Assembly (NCBI RefSeq): GCF_963082655.1
Contig: NC_081552.1
Span: 51,240,946-51,304,945, forward strand
Reading direction: 5' to 3'
Origin: Stomoxys calcitrans
Taxonomy: Eukaryota > Arthropoda > Insecta > Diptera > Muscidae
Length of the DNA stretch: 64,000 bases
In this document: piece by piece, positions 12,557 through 24,350 of the stretch
Position numbering within the stretch: the first letter of the stretch is position 1
Layout of the letters: each line of letters starts with the position of its first letter
Translations under genes and position numbers: made by a program
Notes under the pieces: model-generated
Seen by the model: only the letters and a program-made list of their open reading frames with translations
Database searches by the model: none
What the model was told of the DNA's origin: nothing

Positions 12557-13748
12557 AAGAAGTAAGAGCGTGCTAAATTCGGCCGGGCCGAATCTTATAT
12601 ACCCTCCACCATGGATCGCATTTATCGAGTTCTTTTCCCGGCATCTCTTCTTAGGCAAAAAAAGATAAAAGAAACAAGAAGTAAAATAGAGAGATCGATT
12701 TATATGGGAGCTGTATCGGGCTATAGACCGATTCACACCATACTAAAAACACGTATGTTGATGGTAATGAGAGAATCCGTCGTACAAAATTTCAGGCAAA
12801 TCGGATAAGAATTGCGCCCTCTAGAGGCTCACGAAGTCAAGACCCAAGATCGGTTTATATGACAGCTATATCAGGTTATGGACCGATTTGAACCATACTT
12901 GGCACAGTTGTTGGATATCATAACAAAACACGTCGTGCCAAAATTCATTCAAATCGGATAAGAATTGCGCCCTCTAGAGGCTTAAGAAGTCAAGACCCAA
13001 GATCGGTTTATATGACAGCTATATCAGGTTATGGACCGATTTGAACCATACTTGGCACAATTGTTGGATATCATAACAAAAGACGTACAAAATTTCATTC
13101 CAATCGGATTAGAATTAAGCACCCTAGACGCTCAAGAAGTCAAGATCCCAGATCGGTTTATATGGCAGCTATATCAGGTTATTGACCGATTTGAACCATA
13201 CTTGCCACAGTTGTTGGATATCATAACAAAACACGCCGTGCAAAATTTCATTCTAATCGGATAAGAATTGCGCACTCTAGAGGCTTAAGAAGTCAAGACC
13301 CAAGATCGGTTTATATGACAGCTATATCAGGTTATGGACCGATTTGAACCATACTTGGCACAATTGTTGGATATCATAACAAAAGACGTACAAAATTTCA
13401 TTCCAATCGGATTAGAATTAAGCACCCTAGACGCTCAAGAAGTCAAGACCCAAGATCGGTTTATATGGCAGCCATATCAAAACATGGAGCGATATGACTC
13501 ATTTACAATACCAACCGACCTACACTAATAAGAAGTATTTGTGCAAAATTTTAAGCGGCTAGCTTTACTCCTTCGGAAGTTAGCGTGCTTTCGACCGACA
13601 GACGGACGGACATGGCTAGATCGACATAAAATGTCGCGACGATCAAGAATATATATACTTTATGGGGTCTCAGACGAATATTTCGAGTAGTTACAAACAG
13701 AATGACGAAATTAGTATACCCCCCATCCTATGGTGGAGGGTATAAAAA
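12557..13748 (+). mobile_element. Family A repeat, near full length
   Basis: The head (AAGTAAGAGCGTGCTAAA, GGCCGGGCCGAATC, TATACCCTCCACCATGG) and the tail (GACATGGCTAGATCGACA, ATATATACTTTATGGGGTC, CCTATGGTGGAGGGTATAAA) are both present. Four to five tandem units lie between, each with GATCGGTTTATATG, CAGCTATATCAGGTTATGG and CACAGTTGTTGGATATCA. The first TATACCCTCCACCAT and the last ATGGTGGAGGGTATA are inverted repeats. Open frames such as 13031-13264 and 13334-13528 simply read through the units. Confidence 0.85.
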
Positions 13749-13904
13749 TGGGGCCGAATTACCGCATATGTGATCGAGTGCATTTTCGAAACAAATGAAA
13801 TTTCATCTCGCATTTAACGGATGTTTTACCACTTTTAGAAACATTTTGATGTAAATTTTTTTATAAATTATGATCGGTATAAATATTTGCCATCTTAAAT
13901 TTAA

Positions 13905-15007
13905 AACAAGTAAAAGCGTGCTAAGTTCGGCCGGGCTGAATCTTATATACCCTCCACCATGGATCGCATTTGTCGAGTTCTTTTCCCGGCATCTCTTCTC
14001 AGGCAAAAAAAGGATATAAGAAAAGATTTGCTCTGCTATTAGAGCGATATCAAGATATGGTCCGGTTTGTACCACAATTAAATTATATGTTGGAGACCTG
14101 TGTAAAATGTCAACCAATTCGAATAAGAATTGCTCTCTTTGTGAGCTCAAAAAGTAAAATAGAGAGATAGATTTATATGGGAGCTGTATCGGGCTATGGA
14201 CCGATTCAGACAATAATAAACACGTATGTTGATGGTCATGAAAGAATTCGTCGTACAAAATTTCAGGCAAATCGGATAATAATTGCGACCTCTAGAGGCT
14301 CAAGAAGTCAAGATCCCAGATCGGTTTATATGGCAGCTATATCAGGTTATGAACCGATTTGAACCATACTTGGCACAGTTGTTGGATATCATAACAAACC
14401 CCATCGTGCAAAATTTCATTCCAATCGGATAAGAATTGCGCACTCTAGAGGTTCAAGAAGTCAAGACCCAGGATCGGTTTATATGGCAGCTATATCAGGT
14501 TATTGACCGATTTGAATCATACTTGGCACAGTTGTTGGATACCATAACAAAACACGTCGTGCCAAAATTCATTCCAATCGGATAAGAATTGCGCCCTCTA
14601 GAGGCTCAAGAAGTCAAGACCCAAGATCGGTTTATATGACAGCTATATGAGGTTATGGACCTATTTGAACCATACTTGGCACAGTTGTTGGATATCATAA
14701 CAAAACACGTCGCGCGAAATTTCATTTCAATCGGATAAGAATTGCGCTCTCTAGAGGCTCAGGAAGTCAAGACCCAAGATCGGTTTATATGACAGCTATA
14801 TCAGGTTATGGACCGATTTGAACCATACTTGGCACAGTTGTTGAATATCATAACAAAACACGTCGTGCGAAATTTCATTTCAATCGGATAAGAATTGCGC
14901 CCTCTAGGGGCTAAAGAAGTCAAGACCCAAGATCGGTTTATATGAGAGCTATATCAGGTCATGGACCGATATGGCCCATTTGCAATACCAACCGACCTAC
15001 ACTAATA
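13905..15007 (+). mobile_element. Family A repeat, 3'-truncated
   Basis: The head is complete and five to six tandem units follow. The copy stops abruptly after ACCGACCTACACTAATA, without the GGAC-rich and ATATATACTTTATGG tail seen in other copies. It lies about 160 bp downstream of the previous copy in the same orientation. Confidence 0.8.
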
Positions 15008-15740
15008 TCCTTAAAGTTGTCACAGATAGGAAATATTTGTGAAAATAGGGAATTCATAAAATTCCCTCAAAGGGAAAATATGACTGAAAAGGGGGAAATT
15101 TTAGTTCCTTTTCTGTCGAATTCCCAAAACAATGACAAAAACCCCCCAAAAAGAGAAATGGAGAAAAATGTCTGGAAAAGTCCTATCTTTTAGTTCTTTC
15201 CATATTTCTATTGATTTTGATAAAAAAAAAAAATAGAATTTCCAAAATCTGTACAAAAAAAGAATAAACCCCAAAGTTTCCTCAATAGTAGAAAATGTGC
15301 GAAAAGGGGAATATTAGTAAAATACTACTTTAAAATTTTTTACTGATATTTGTTAAAAACGCAATATTTTGAATTACCAAAATTTGGACAAAATCTCCCA
15401 AAATTTCCTCAAATGGGAAAATATCTGGAAAAGTAGAATTACTAAAATTTTTGGCAAAAATTACTCAATTTTCCGCAAATGTGGAAATATGACTGAAAAC
15501 GGGGATATTTTATTTTTTTTTCGGTTGAATTCCCAAAACCATGACAAAAATTCCTAAAATGTGTCATATCTAAAATTTTTGGCAAATTTCTTCAAAATTT
15601 CTTCAATTTGGGGAAAAATGTCTGAAAAAGTGTTTTTTTATATATTTCTATTGATTCTGGTAAAAAAAGTCAGAAGTTGAATTTCCAAAGTTCTTACGAA
15701 GAAATTCCCTAAATTCCCTCAAAAGGGAAATAAATGAAGA
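15008..15740. repeat. Degenerate tandem repeat with GGGAAAATATG core
   Basis: Recurrent phrases GGGAAAATATGACTGAAAA, GGGGAATATT and TTCCCAAAACCATGACAAAA appear at irregular spacing of about 60-150 bp. The block starts exactly where the preceding family A copy is broken. No coding potential. Confidence 0.5.
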
Positions 15741-15744
15741 ACCT

Positions 15745-15880
15745 GATATAGCTCCCATATAAAACGGTCTCTCGATTATCCTTGTTCGGTTCTTAGAAGC
15801 TTCATTTTGCTGGTTTGACAGAAGTTTGATATGTAGAGTAAAATAATGCTCTTCAACTAAAGACCGCTTTTACTTGTTTT
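15745..15880 (-). mobile_element. Family C repeat, 5' end fragment
   Basis: Matches the head side of the family C copies at 3.3-3.47 and 53.67-53.85 kb: GATATAGCTCCCATATAAAA, GCTGGTTTGACAGAAGTTTG, ATGTAGAGTAAAAT, ending CGCTTTTACTTGTT. Confidence 0.65.
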
Positions 15881-16330
15881 CGTTTATTTTCGTTTATTTT
15901 GGTTTAATTTTTTATATTTTTCATTATTTGGAATAAATGTCCGGTTTCTTTTTACTAATATTTATACATTTCATTTATTATTATTATTAATGTTATTTAA
16001 TTTTTCTTATTTGCACATTTTTTAACTTATTTGTTAATAATTTTACTTATTTCTTTATATCTTTTAATTCTTTATTTTTTACCTATTTATTTGTTTATTT
16101 TAAAATTTTGTATATACGTATATTTTTTATAAATTTTTAATTATTGATTTTTTTTCATTTTATTATATTTTGATTATTATAATTTCAAAAATTTTTAATA
16201 TTTTTTTTTTTGATTTATTTGTCATAATTTGAGTTATTATTTCTACTACTGTTATTATTTTTTTTAGTTTTTTTTTTTTATTTTATTTTTGTGCAGTGTT
16301 TTTTGATTATGCTTTGTTTGACAAGACAGT
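15881..16330. repeat. T-rich low-complexity tract
   Basis: Almost entirely T and A (TTATTT, TATTTTTT runs). No gene or regulatory element was recognised. Confidence 0.7.
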
Positions 16331-16543
16331 TAACTTTTAAACCTTTTCTTGCTTCCTGGGGAGGAGTTTGGTTTTATTTTCGTTTAATATTTAAGTGACT
16401 ATTTTGAAGCAAAACTGCATTTTGATTAAGGCGTTTTTTCTGTTTGTTTAATTTTTCTTACACTTTTCCCCATACAGTTGTATTTTGCTGTTCCACATTG
16501 TTGCCTGTGTGATTTTAACGTTTTCGCCTATCAAGAAAGCAAC

Positions 16544-18169
16544 ATGCCCCAGTCCAGACTGTGTCGCTTATGTGTTAAAGCTTGCAAAGACTATAAGAGT
16601 CTCTACCAAGAGAATGGTCTTGGTAATGAGCTATACGATAGCATTCGTAAATATTTCCATCCAATGGTAAGTTCCATTTGGACAATAGGAAATAAAATAA
16701 AAAATAAAAAAAATTAACAAAAATTTTTTTTTGTAAAATAGATTTTGGACATTAACAAATGCACGGAGCTTCGAAGGGTGTGCCTCGAATGTTGGCATCG
16801 TATAAGTGAGTTTAGTGATTACGAGGAGGCTGTGCGGGTGGCTCAATTGAAACTTTTCGCTGAGGTGCAGGAAGAGAGGGTCATTATAAAAAATGAAAAG
16901 GGGGAATTTGAGGATGGTTTTACACCAACAACAAGCAAAGTCAAGGTTGAAGATGAATTAATAGCTCCTTGTTCCTTAAAAGTTCAGACCAGAGCAGATG
17001 ATACTGAATCCAAGGAGATTTTGAGGGCAAGCAATCATAAAGAGTCGGAGTTGAAATTAAACCATGTGGCCAAGGTTAAAATCAAAGTTGAAACTGATTC
17101 CTTTTATGACCTCTGTGATTCTGAACTTCTTCGGAAAGAAGAGAAAAATTGGTCGGAATTGGAATTGACAACAGGTGAATCCGATGAACAGAATTGTGAT
17201 CTCAGTTCCGATTATGAATCACCCGGCAAAAAATGCGTAATCAAAAATGATCAAACCAAGGAACCTTTACTTTATCATCCCGATTTTCCCTCACTGGAGG
17301 ACAATATTCTCTCCAGTGAATTGGAACTTACCGACAGTGATCTGGATGAGCAGGGTCCTTGCTCAACCACTACAACATCTAACCCCAGTAAGATTGACTT
17401 TGAATGGTTGAGAAATTCTGCCGAGCAACGCAAAAGAAGAAGGGAACAAATGGAGGAGTTAATGGCCAAATATACTCCCATACTTAAATGTATAGCTTGT
17501 CCAGAGACCTTTACAAACCTCAAAGCTTTACAAAGCCATTTCCACCAACTACATCCCAAAGAGAGATTCTATGTAATGTGTTGTAACCTAAAATTACCAG
17601 TACCCACTCGATTTCGCGAGCATCTCATTTTGCACAGTGACCCAGAGGCCTTCAATTGTAAGCTGTGTTGGCGCACCTATACCTTAAGGTCGGGCTTGAA
17701 AAACCACATGATTTTGCGACATCCTCAGGCAGTGGAACCAAAAATATTTTCCTGTAAAAAATGCCACAAGTGCTACGATACTTCCCGGCGTCTTAGTTAT
17801 CATGTCAAAATAGCGCACATGGAAAATATTCCCCAGCCTCAGAGACAAAAGAAGCGTCGACGCCCTCGCCGGAAAGACATACCGCCCGATGGCCCCAGTG
17901 CATTTACTTGCGAGGAATGTGGCAAACAATTCGATAAATATCGTTCATATAGCCAACATCAGTGGTATAGCCATAGGTTGGAACCGACTCATACCTGTGT
18001 AACATGTGGCAAAGGCTTTAAGTTGAAATACGATCTGCGTAAACATGAAGCCATACACACCGGTTACGCCTGCGCATTTTGTCCTCGGACATTTGAAAGC
18101 ATTAGTGATTTGTATACACATCGAAATGCCGTACATGCGGATACGAAAGGCAACTTTGTGCGAAAGTAA
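16544..18169 (+). CDS. ZAD-C2H2 zinc-finger protein, 7 fingers (grauzone-like)
   Basis: Exons 16544-16666 and 16742-18169 (ATG|GTAAGT ... AAATAG|ATT) join in phase 0 to give 516 residues. ZAD cysteines are at 7/10 (RLCRLCVKAC) and 55/58 (VCLECWHR). The linker (about residues 85-285) is acidic and serine-rich, with VKVEDE and VKIKVETD motifs resembling SUMO-acceptor sites. Seven fingers span about residues 291-505, including the CC form (FYVMCCNLKL...HLILH) followed by HSDPEAFNC. Between fingers 4 and 5 a basic patch, KKRRRPRRK (about residue 411), looks like a nuclear localisation signal. An in-frame ATG upstream at 16478 would add 22 residues; it was rejected because paralogues align at 16544. 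Likely a nuclear DNA-binding regulator; target unknown. Confidence 0.88.
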
Positions 18170-18965
18170 AATTGTAACAGCTTTAAGTTTTTCTTTTTTA
18201 AACGCTTTGAAATTGTCATAATTTTTTATACTTTTGTTTAGTTTTTATTAAAATGAGAATGTGAATTTCAAACGTTGTTTGTCTATTCCTTGGTAAGTGG
18301 TGAAAACGGTAGTGGTGAAAAAGGGAGTGGTGAAGATAGAGATCAAAGTTAATAAAATATACGGTGGCATTCGTAAAATTTTTTTTATAGGATCTACAAA
18401 AATTTTCTTTGGAAATGATTAATAACAATTTGAAAAGAAATAACAATATAAAAAATTTATGGATAATTTTTATAAAAGCTTAAAATTTAAAAAAAAAAAA
18501 TAATGTTTAATATTTAAATAATAAACAAAGTTAGAAAAAATATAAAAATTCAATAATAAAACAAGTTAATCATTAAAAATAAATAAAAAAATTAATAATT
18601 AACAAATAAAAAGTTGAATTTAAAGATTAAATTAAAAAATAGTAAAAGGTAAACAAATAATAAGAAAAAAAAAATAATTTAGTATTAAAAAATTGAAAAA
18701 CTCTAAAAGGCTGAACAAAATATTAAAAAAAGGAAGCTTAAAAGAATAAAAAAAAAAATAAAAAAGGAAGCTTAAAAGAATAAAACAAAAGAAAAAATAA
18801 AAAAAATAAAAAAAAAAATTTTTAAAAAATTTAAAAAAATTAAGAAATATAAACAAATAGAGAAAATAAGAAAAAAAATAAGAAAGAAACTAATAATTAA
18901 ATAAAATAAAAAACATAAAAAACAAATTTATATTCAACAAACTAAAAAAGAAAAATTAATGAAAG
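18170..18965. repeat. 3' flank, then A-rich low-complexity tract
   Basis: After the stop there is about 250 bp of ordinary AT-rich flank, including AATAAAATAT near 18351 as a possible polyadenylation signal and GGTAGTGGTGAAAAAGGG tandem phrases near 18308-18340. From about 18470 to 18965 the sequence is almost pure A/T with AAATAAA and AAAAAATAAA runs. The long minus-strand frame here (F/L-rich) is a low-complexity artefact. Confidence 0.6.
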
Positions 18966-19472
18966 TTAACGATTCGGACCATAAATGAATTGAATGCTGC
19001 ACATTGTAGAAGTCAGTCCATTCGGATAAGAATTGCGCATTGTAGTGGCTGAAGAAGCAAAATCGGGAGATCGGGGATGTATCAAGCTATAGATCGGGGA
19101 TGTATCAAGCTATAGATCGATTCAGACCATATTGGACAAGTATGTTGAAGCTCATAGTAGTAGCCGTTGTACAAATTTCTGCCAAATCGAATTAAAATTG
19201 CGCACCCTAGTGGCTCAAGAAGTGAAGACCCAAGATCGGTTGATATGGCAGCTATATCAGGTTATGGACCGATTTGAACTATACTTGGCACAGTTGTTGA
19301 ATGTCATAACAAAACACGTCGTGCAATCGGATAAGAATTGCGCACACTAGAGGCTCAAGAAGTCAAGACCCAAGATCGGTTTGTATGGCAGCTATATCAA
19401 AACATGGAGCGATATGGCCCATTTACAATACCAACCCCCCATCCCCATCCTATGGTGGAGGGTATAAAAAAA
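18966..19472 (+). mobile_element. Family A repeat, rearranged partial copy
   Basis: Two to three tandem units (AAGATCGGTTGATATGGC, CACAGTTGTTGAATGTC) end directly in CCTATGGTGGAGGGTATAAA. The GGAC-rich and ATATATACTTTATGG portion of the tail has been lost by internal deletion. A short local duplication, GATCGGGGATGTATCAAGC, occurs twice at 19070-19110. Confidence 0.75.
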
Positions 19473-19479
19473 TAACAAG

Positions 19480-21330
19480 GAATTGAAAGCAGTAAAAAAT
19501 CAAAAAGGCATTGAAAGAAGTTAAAAAAAGTTAAAAAAATAAAAGGTTAAAAAAAATTAAATAAAAGTTATGCAATCATTAAAAAAATTATATAACAATT
19601 AAAAAAAAACAATATTTAAAAATTAAAAAAAGATATACAAAAAAGAACATAAAAATTAAAATATTCCAAAAAATTAAATAAAAATTTAAAAAATGGTAAG
19701 AAATTAAAAAAAATATTCTATTAAAAAGCAAACAAAATTAAACAAAAATGTTATAAAATAACCGTAATAAATGAATATTTGTTTTAAAAAATCAACAAAT
19801 GGATCTAAAATTAAAAAAAAAAAATAGGGAAGATTTATACCCGCGCCCTAAAACAAATAATTAAAAACTAAATAAAGAAATAAATGAAAAAAGTAAATGC
19901 CTAATTAAAAAAAAAATGGAAACATAAGTAAAAAATAAATGAATTATAAACAAAACTTAAATATTTGCAGAAAAATTAAATAATACAAAAGTAAATAAAA
20001 AGAAAAACTAACAAAAATAAATAAATAAAAAGAACAAAAAACTAAAAATAAAGAAATATGACAAATTTTAAAATTGAAATGTAAAAGGTAAAAAAATATG
20101 AACATAACAAAATAATAATATAGATAATGAAAAAAAAGCCTTAACAGGTTTTTTGTTTATGCATTTGTACAGAAACTGAATCAAAAATCATTTAACGAAT
20201 TATTTTTTAAAAACCTTTTACACCCACAATATTTTGTGAATTATTGTTTTATTTAGTTTACTTACAAGAAAAATAAGTCAACCAAATTAATAAAAAAGTA
20301 AATAAAAAAAAAGTAAATAAGAAAAAATAAAAAAAAACAAAATTAATAAAATCAAAAAAAAAAAAAATAAATAAAAAGTAGATAAAAAAATATATAAAAA
20401 ATTAGTACCAAAAATTATTAAAAAAAATAAAAAAGTAATAAAAATTTAAAAAAAATATAAGTAAAAAAGAAAAAAAAATAAAACATAGATGAGAATAAAT
20501 AAGAAATGGAAAGATTAAGAAAAATAAATAAAAATATAAAAATGAAAAACAAACAAATAAAAATAAAAAAATAAATGAAAAATAAATAAAAAAAAAATAT
20601 TTTTATTTTTTATTAAGAAACAAAACTAAAAATAAATAAAAAAAGAAATAATGAAAAACATTAAAAAAATTAAAATATAAATAAAAAATTAAAAGGAAAT
20701 ATCCAAACATTAATAAAAAATAAACAAAAAAATTAATAATAATATACAATAATAAAAAAAACAAACTAGAAAAAATAAAAAATAGACAAAAAAATAGAAA
20801 AAAAAAACAAAAATAAAAAAAATGGACAAATACAAACTAAAATTAAAAAAATAAACAAAGAAAAATTTAATATTTATAAACACAAAGAAAACTAATAATG
20901 AAAAACCAAAAAATAACAAAAATAAGAATAAACGAAAAAAAAAATATAAACATATTTTTTTATTTTATATTTTATTTTTGTTTATATTTTTTTCGTTTAT
21001 TCTTATTTTTGTTATTTTTTGGTTTTTCATTATTAGTTTTCTTTTTGTTTATAGTTATTTAATTTCTCTTTGTTTTTTTTTTAATTTTTGTTTGTATTTG
21101 TCCATTTTTTTTATTTTTGATAAAAATGATAACAGAGCACAAAAATCCTTTATGTTATTTCATGTGGTCTCTGAAGTTTGCTTTGTTTATACATAAGTAC
21201 AAGAACTGAATCAAAGTGCGTTTATCGAAAATTTTTTTAAAAAGCTTTCACACTTTCTATACATCGATCTCTGAATTATTTTTTTATATAGTTTTCTTAC
21301 AAGAAAATGGATTGTAATTAATGTTGAATT
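19480..21330. repeat. A/T-rich low-complexity region with embedded palindrome and direct duplication
   Basis: About 1.85 kb that is almost exclusively A and T with some G/C punctuation (AAATAAATAAAAA). Two less simple segments, about 20148-20275 and 21170-21310, are direct diverged copies of each other (TTTGTTTATGCATT / TTTGTTTATACATA; CTGAATCAAA; CTTACAAGAAAA). They bracket the palindrome described separately. No credible coding sequence. Confidence 0.7.
20807..21119. repeat. Large AT-rich inverted repeat (palindrome)
   Basis: Left arm about 20807-20953 and right arm about 20980-21119 are reverse complements with only a few differences. Examples: AAAAATGGACAAATACAAAC against its complement GTTTGTATTTGTCCATTTTT, and ACTAATAATGAAAAACC against GGTTTTTCATTATTAGT. 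The spacer is only about 26 bp of A/T. The shared non-repetitive words show true inverted duplication, not chance A/T pairing. Confidence 0.8.
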
Positions 21331-22260
21331 TTTTTTTATTATCTAATATGCAATGAAAAGTGGCATTTAAATACACATTTTGTGTCACTAAAAAGGATTA
21401 TGTATTTTTTTTTGTTAGTAAATTCAAATAAATCTGAATTTAAATTTATTTAAAAGAACATGAGTTGTAATTTTAAGGTGGTTGCAAAATAAAAAATTGT
21501 TGGGCGAAAGAGGAAGTTCTAAGCGAACTGTATAAAAAAAAATACTAGACATATCGCAAGTTCCGTTGCGTACAGCACGATTTTTTTGCAAGGAAAAACG
21601 TCTTTTTGAAGATTCTCCGACCAAAATGCTTGCAATCATAGCCTGCTTTCAAATTTGTTCGCAGGGACATGTAAAAGTTTTAATTCTATGGACACTTTTT
21701 TTCAAAAAAGTTTGCTCTTACAGAATTTTTTCTTATTTCTGTAGGCAAAAAAAATCGGATCCATTTGTGAATTTTAAAATTTTATTTTAATGAAAATATT
21801 ATTTTAATATTTTCTGGCGCCCAACCTGTGGGGGACTTTTAAAAATCGCCATCAAGGAGGTTATCATTAGGCAAAACTTTTTTTTTTTTCAATCCCATGG
21901 CACCCGGTCGTACGTACCGGATTGACCCGATGTATTCTTCCATCGGCAAATGCTGCCGCCTCAGTGTACAACACACAGAAAACTTTGGGAACCTAAACTC
22001 ATGTTGCCCCTTATCGGTTCAAAGCCCACAATAGAGATTTTTCGTAGGCGTTTCTCTGTAGATAGGCGTAGGCGTCTGAGGTATTTTGAAAATTTGCCCT
22101 TGCTTCTTCCTCTCCCTAAGGTATTTACAATAAGTCTTGTGTTATTTGATTTGTTTTTGAAAACCCCCTCCTTCTATTTGGTTGAAACTGAAATTCAAGG
22201 ATGTTTAAGTCCTTTCAATATAGCTCTAATGCCAGATTTTTTTTATCTAAACTTTTTTTT
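21331..22260. other. Upstream flank of the 22.3-kb zinc-finger gene
   Basis: AT-rich flank with one TGGCGCCCAAC motif at 21815. The open frame at 21950-22324 overlaps the conserved upstream region of the next gene and resembles nothing I know; I treat it as non-coding. Confidence 0.4.
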
Positions 22261-22333
22261 TATTTCTTCTGTGTATCATTGCAGTAAATGCTCCTTGCTT
22301 CTCTCTGTCTGTTGCTCCAATTGACATCCGAAC
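22261..22333 (+). promoter_or_regulatory. Conserved 5' region of the youngest ZAD-ZNF duplicates
   Basis: TATTTCTTCTGTGTATCATT followed by GCAGTAAATGCTCCTTGCTT, a CT-rich stretch and CATCCGAACATG recur at 28.94-29.02 and 37.53-37.63 kb just before the start codon. The pyrimidine tract plus TTGCAG could be a 3' splice site of a 5'-UTR intron. Alternatively TCATT could be an initiator. The sequence cannot decide. Confidence 0.5.
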
Positions 22334-23871
22334 ATGTCCCCTAATAATCTGTGTCGTTTGTGTGTGAGTTTTTGCTCTTTAGGCAAAAGTCTATATGACA
22401 ATGATGGCCAGCAAAATGAATTGTATTCCATTGTCTTTAATTATTTTCATCCCAAGGTAGGTGCTAAAAATCTACCAACATTGGTTATTGTCTTTTAGTT
22501 TGATAAATGGTTTAATTTTAGATTTTGGATTTATGCCAGGAAAAACATCTTAAATTCATTTGCCACAAATGCTGGCAATCGATAGATGATTTTCAAAAAT
22601 TTCAAAGTAATGTGGAAATGGCCCAATTGAAGTTTATGGCTAAAGACAAGCACCAGGAGGATAAGGTGGAGCAGCAGATGGATCAATTTGAGATCTTGGA
22701 AGTTGATCAAAGTCATATGAATCTTAAAATAGAGAATGAGGAGCAGCAGTTTTCTGCTACCCCTTACAAACTCGATATTAAAAGTGACTCGGTTAAAGAT
22801 GAACTGGAGGACTTTAGTGGATTAGAGCATTGTGGTTTGTCACAAACTAATCAGGACAATAATGATATTATTGATTGTAATGCTTCTGATAATTCGAGTT
22901 TTGATGATGAAATGCCCATATCCAGCTGTTACAGCAAAACCACTGAAGAGTTGCAGGCAGGCGTAGAAAGTGCGGAAAATCTTGCCAGGCTTAATGAAAT
23001 GATTGTCAGATTCATGGTGGCTGTAAAATGTGCAGAATGCACGGATTGCTTTGTCTGCTACAATGAATATCGTCAACATTTTCGTTTGCAACATCCTCAT
23101 AAGGAGTTCCATTTCGAATGTTGCCAGAGAAAATTCAAAAGTCAAAGTAAGGTTGTGGAGCACTTGCTACTTCACAATGATCCAGAGGCCTTTAAATGCC
23201 GCGCCTGCTGCAAAAGTTTTGCCACAAATTCAAGTTTGTATAGGCACATGGCTATGGCTCATGCTGATTCCCTGGATCAGAAATATGCCTGCGAGTATTG
23301 TGACAAAGCTTTTATCACCCTCAAAAATCTAAATGTTCATCGTACCAAAAAGCATATGACGGTGAAGAAAATCAAAGTACTCAAACCGGATGCAGATGGT
23401 TTGTTTAGATGTGCCGATTGCAACTATTGTAGTCCCTCACAGTCCAACTATTCAACCCATCGTTGGTATATACACAATCCCAGCAATAGTTTCAAGTGTG
23501 CCATGTGCCAAAAAAGTTTCAAAAGGGCCACTTTATTGCAAGCCCACATGGAAAGACATGCCAATGGCAGTGCTGTAGAATCAGAATATGCACCATACCG
23601 ATGTGACATTTGTCTGAGAAGATTTAAATATGAGCAAAGTCTAAAAGTTCATAAAGATAACATGCATCCTTTGGACCACGAAGAAAAGAGAGGAACGCAA
23701 GCAGAAACTTCGCTTAGTTTGCCATTACTTTATCCATGTAACATGTGTTCCAAGAGCTTTAAAATTTACAAAAGCCTGACACAGCATCAGAGAAGAAATC
23801 ATTTTAAAAAATCAAAGCCACAGACTGAGGTGAATGTTAACCAAGGACCCATCTTGGCAACGGGGGATTAG
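22334..23871 (+). CDS. ZAD-C2H2 zinc-finger protein, 8 fingers (grauzone-like)
   Basis: Exons 22334-22456 and 22522-23871 (AAG|GTAGGT ... TTTTAG|ATT), phase 0, giving 490 residues. ZAD cysteines are 7/10 (NLCRLCVSFC) and 55/58 (ICHKCWQS), followed by a helix ending MAQLKFMAKD. The acidic linker contains EILEVDQSHMNLKIENEE and a stretch ending DDEMPISS, both shared with the 37.6-kb gene. Eight fingers lie at about residues 211-467. The second is the CC form (FHFECCQRKFKSQ...HLLLH), followed by HNDPEAFKC. The fifth (CADCNYCSPSQSNYSTHRWYIH) is nearly invariant in the 37.6-kb paralogue. Fingers 2, 4, 5, 7 and 8 are very similar between the two and others less so, so they may bind related sites. 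Nuclear regulator by family; target unknown. Confidence 0.9.
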
Positions 23872-24062
23872 CCAACGGTTGGAGATATGGGAAGGCGTTT
23901 TTTATAGGTTTAAGAAAATAAGCAACTTTCTTTCTTTGGCATTACATCTGCTATTAGTTAAAGCTAAAAGACATACCTACAGAATTAAAAATGGTTTTGA
24001 AATTAAATAATTAAAAAAAAAATTATTTGTAATGCTCAAAACTTTTTTTTTTGAAAAATGTT

Positions 24063-24068
24063 AATAAA
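24063..24068 (+). terminator. Polyadenylation signal AATAAA
   Basis: AATAAA about 190 bases after the stop of the 22.3-kb zinc-finger gene, in AT-rich sequence. Likely its 3' end signal. Confidence 0.5.
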
Positions 24069-24350
24069 AATTATTATACTATACTAAAAAATGAGTAATT
24101 TCCTTACATGCTAGTAGAAAATAAAAATCGCACAAAAATTACCTTAGAGCTTATAGCAAAAGGTATTGTATTTGAAGCATTCCAAGTTAGGGATCATTGC
24201 ACTATTTAGATTTTTGGCGCCCAACGTAAACAAGTTTTATACTAAAATTTTGCTTACAACCCTACATAACTGGGCTAATACATTTAATTTCCATTTAAAA
24301 AAGAAACTAATTTGTAACCGTTAATTTTGCAGTTGTATAAGTTGCTATGA

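Noticed and set aside
12800..13530. Protein-coding genes in the open frames across the repeat units (e.g. MDRFEPYLAQLLDII)
   Set aside because: The frames follow the 150-bp non-coding unit and appear in any orientation and frame wherever family A occurs.
16478..16543. Earlier start codon for the 16.5-kb gene
   Set aside because: It is in frame, but all paralogues begin six residues before the first ZAD cysteine, matching the ATG at 16544.
18632..18856. A membrane protein (F/L-rich frame), also at 20710-20919 and 34957-35274
   Set aside because: These are translations of A/T-only low-complexity DNA. Hydrophobicity comes from TTT/TTA codons, with no conserved features.
21950..22324. A 124-residue gene before the 22.3-kb zinc-finger gene
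   Set aside because: It overlaps the leader region shared by three zinc-finger loci, and its frame is not maintained in the other two.
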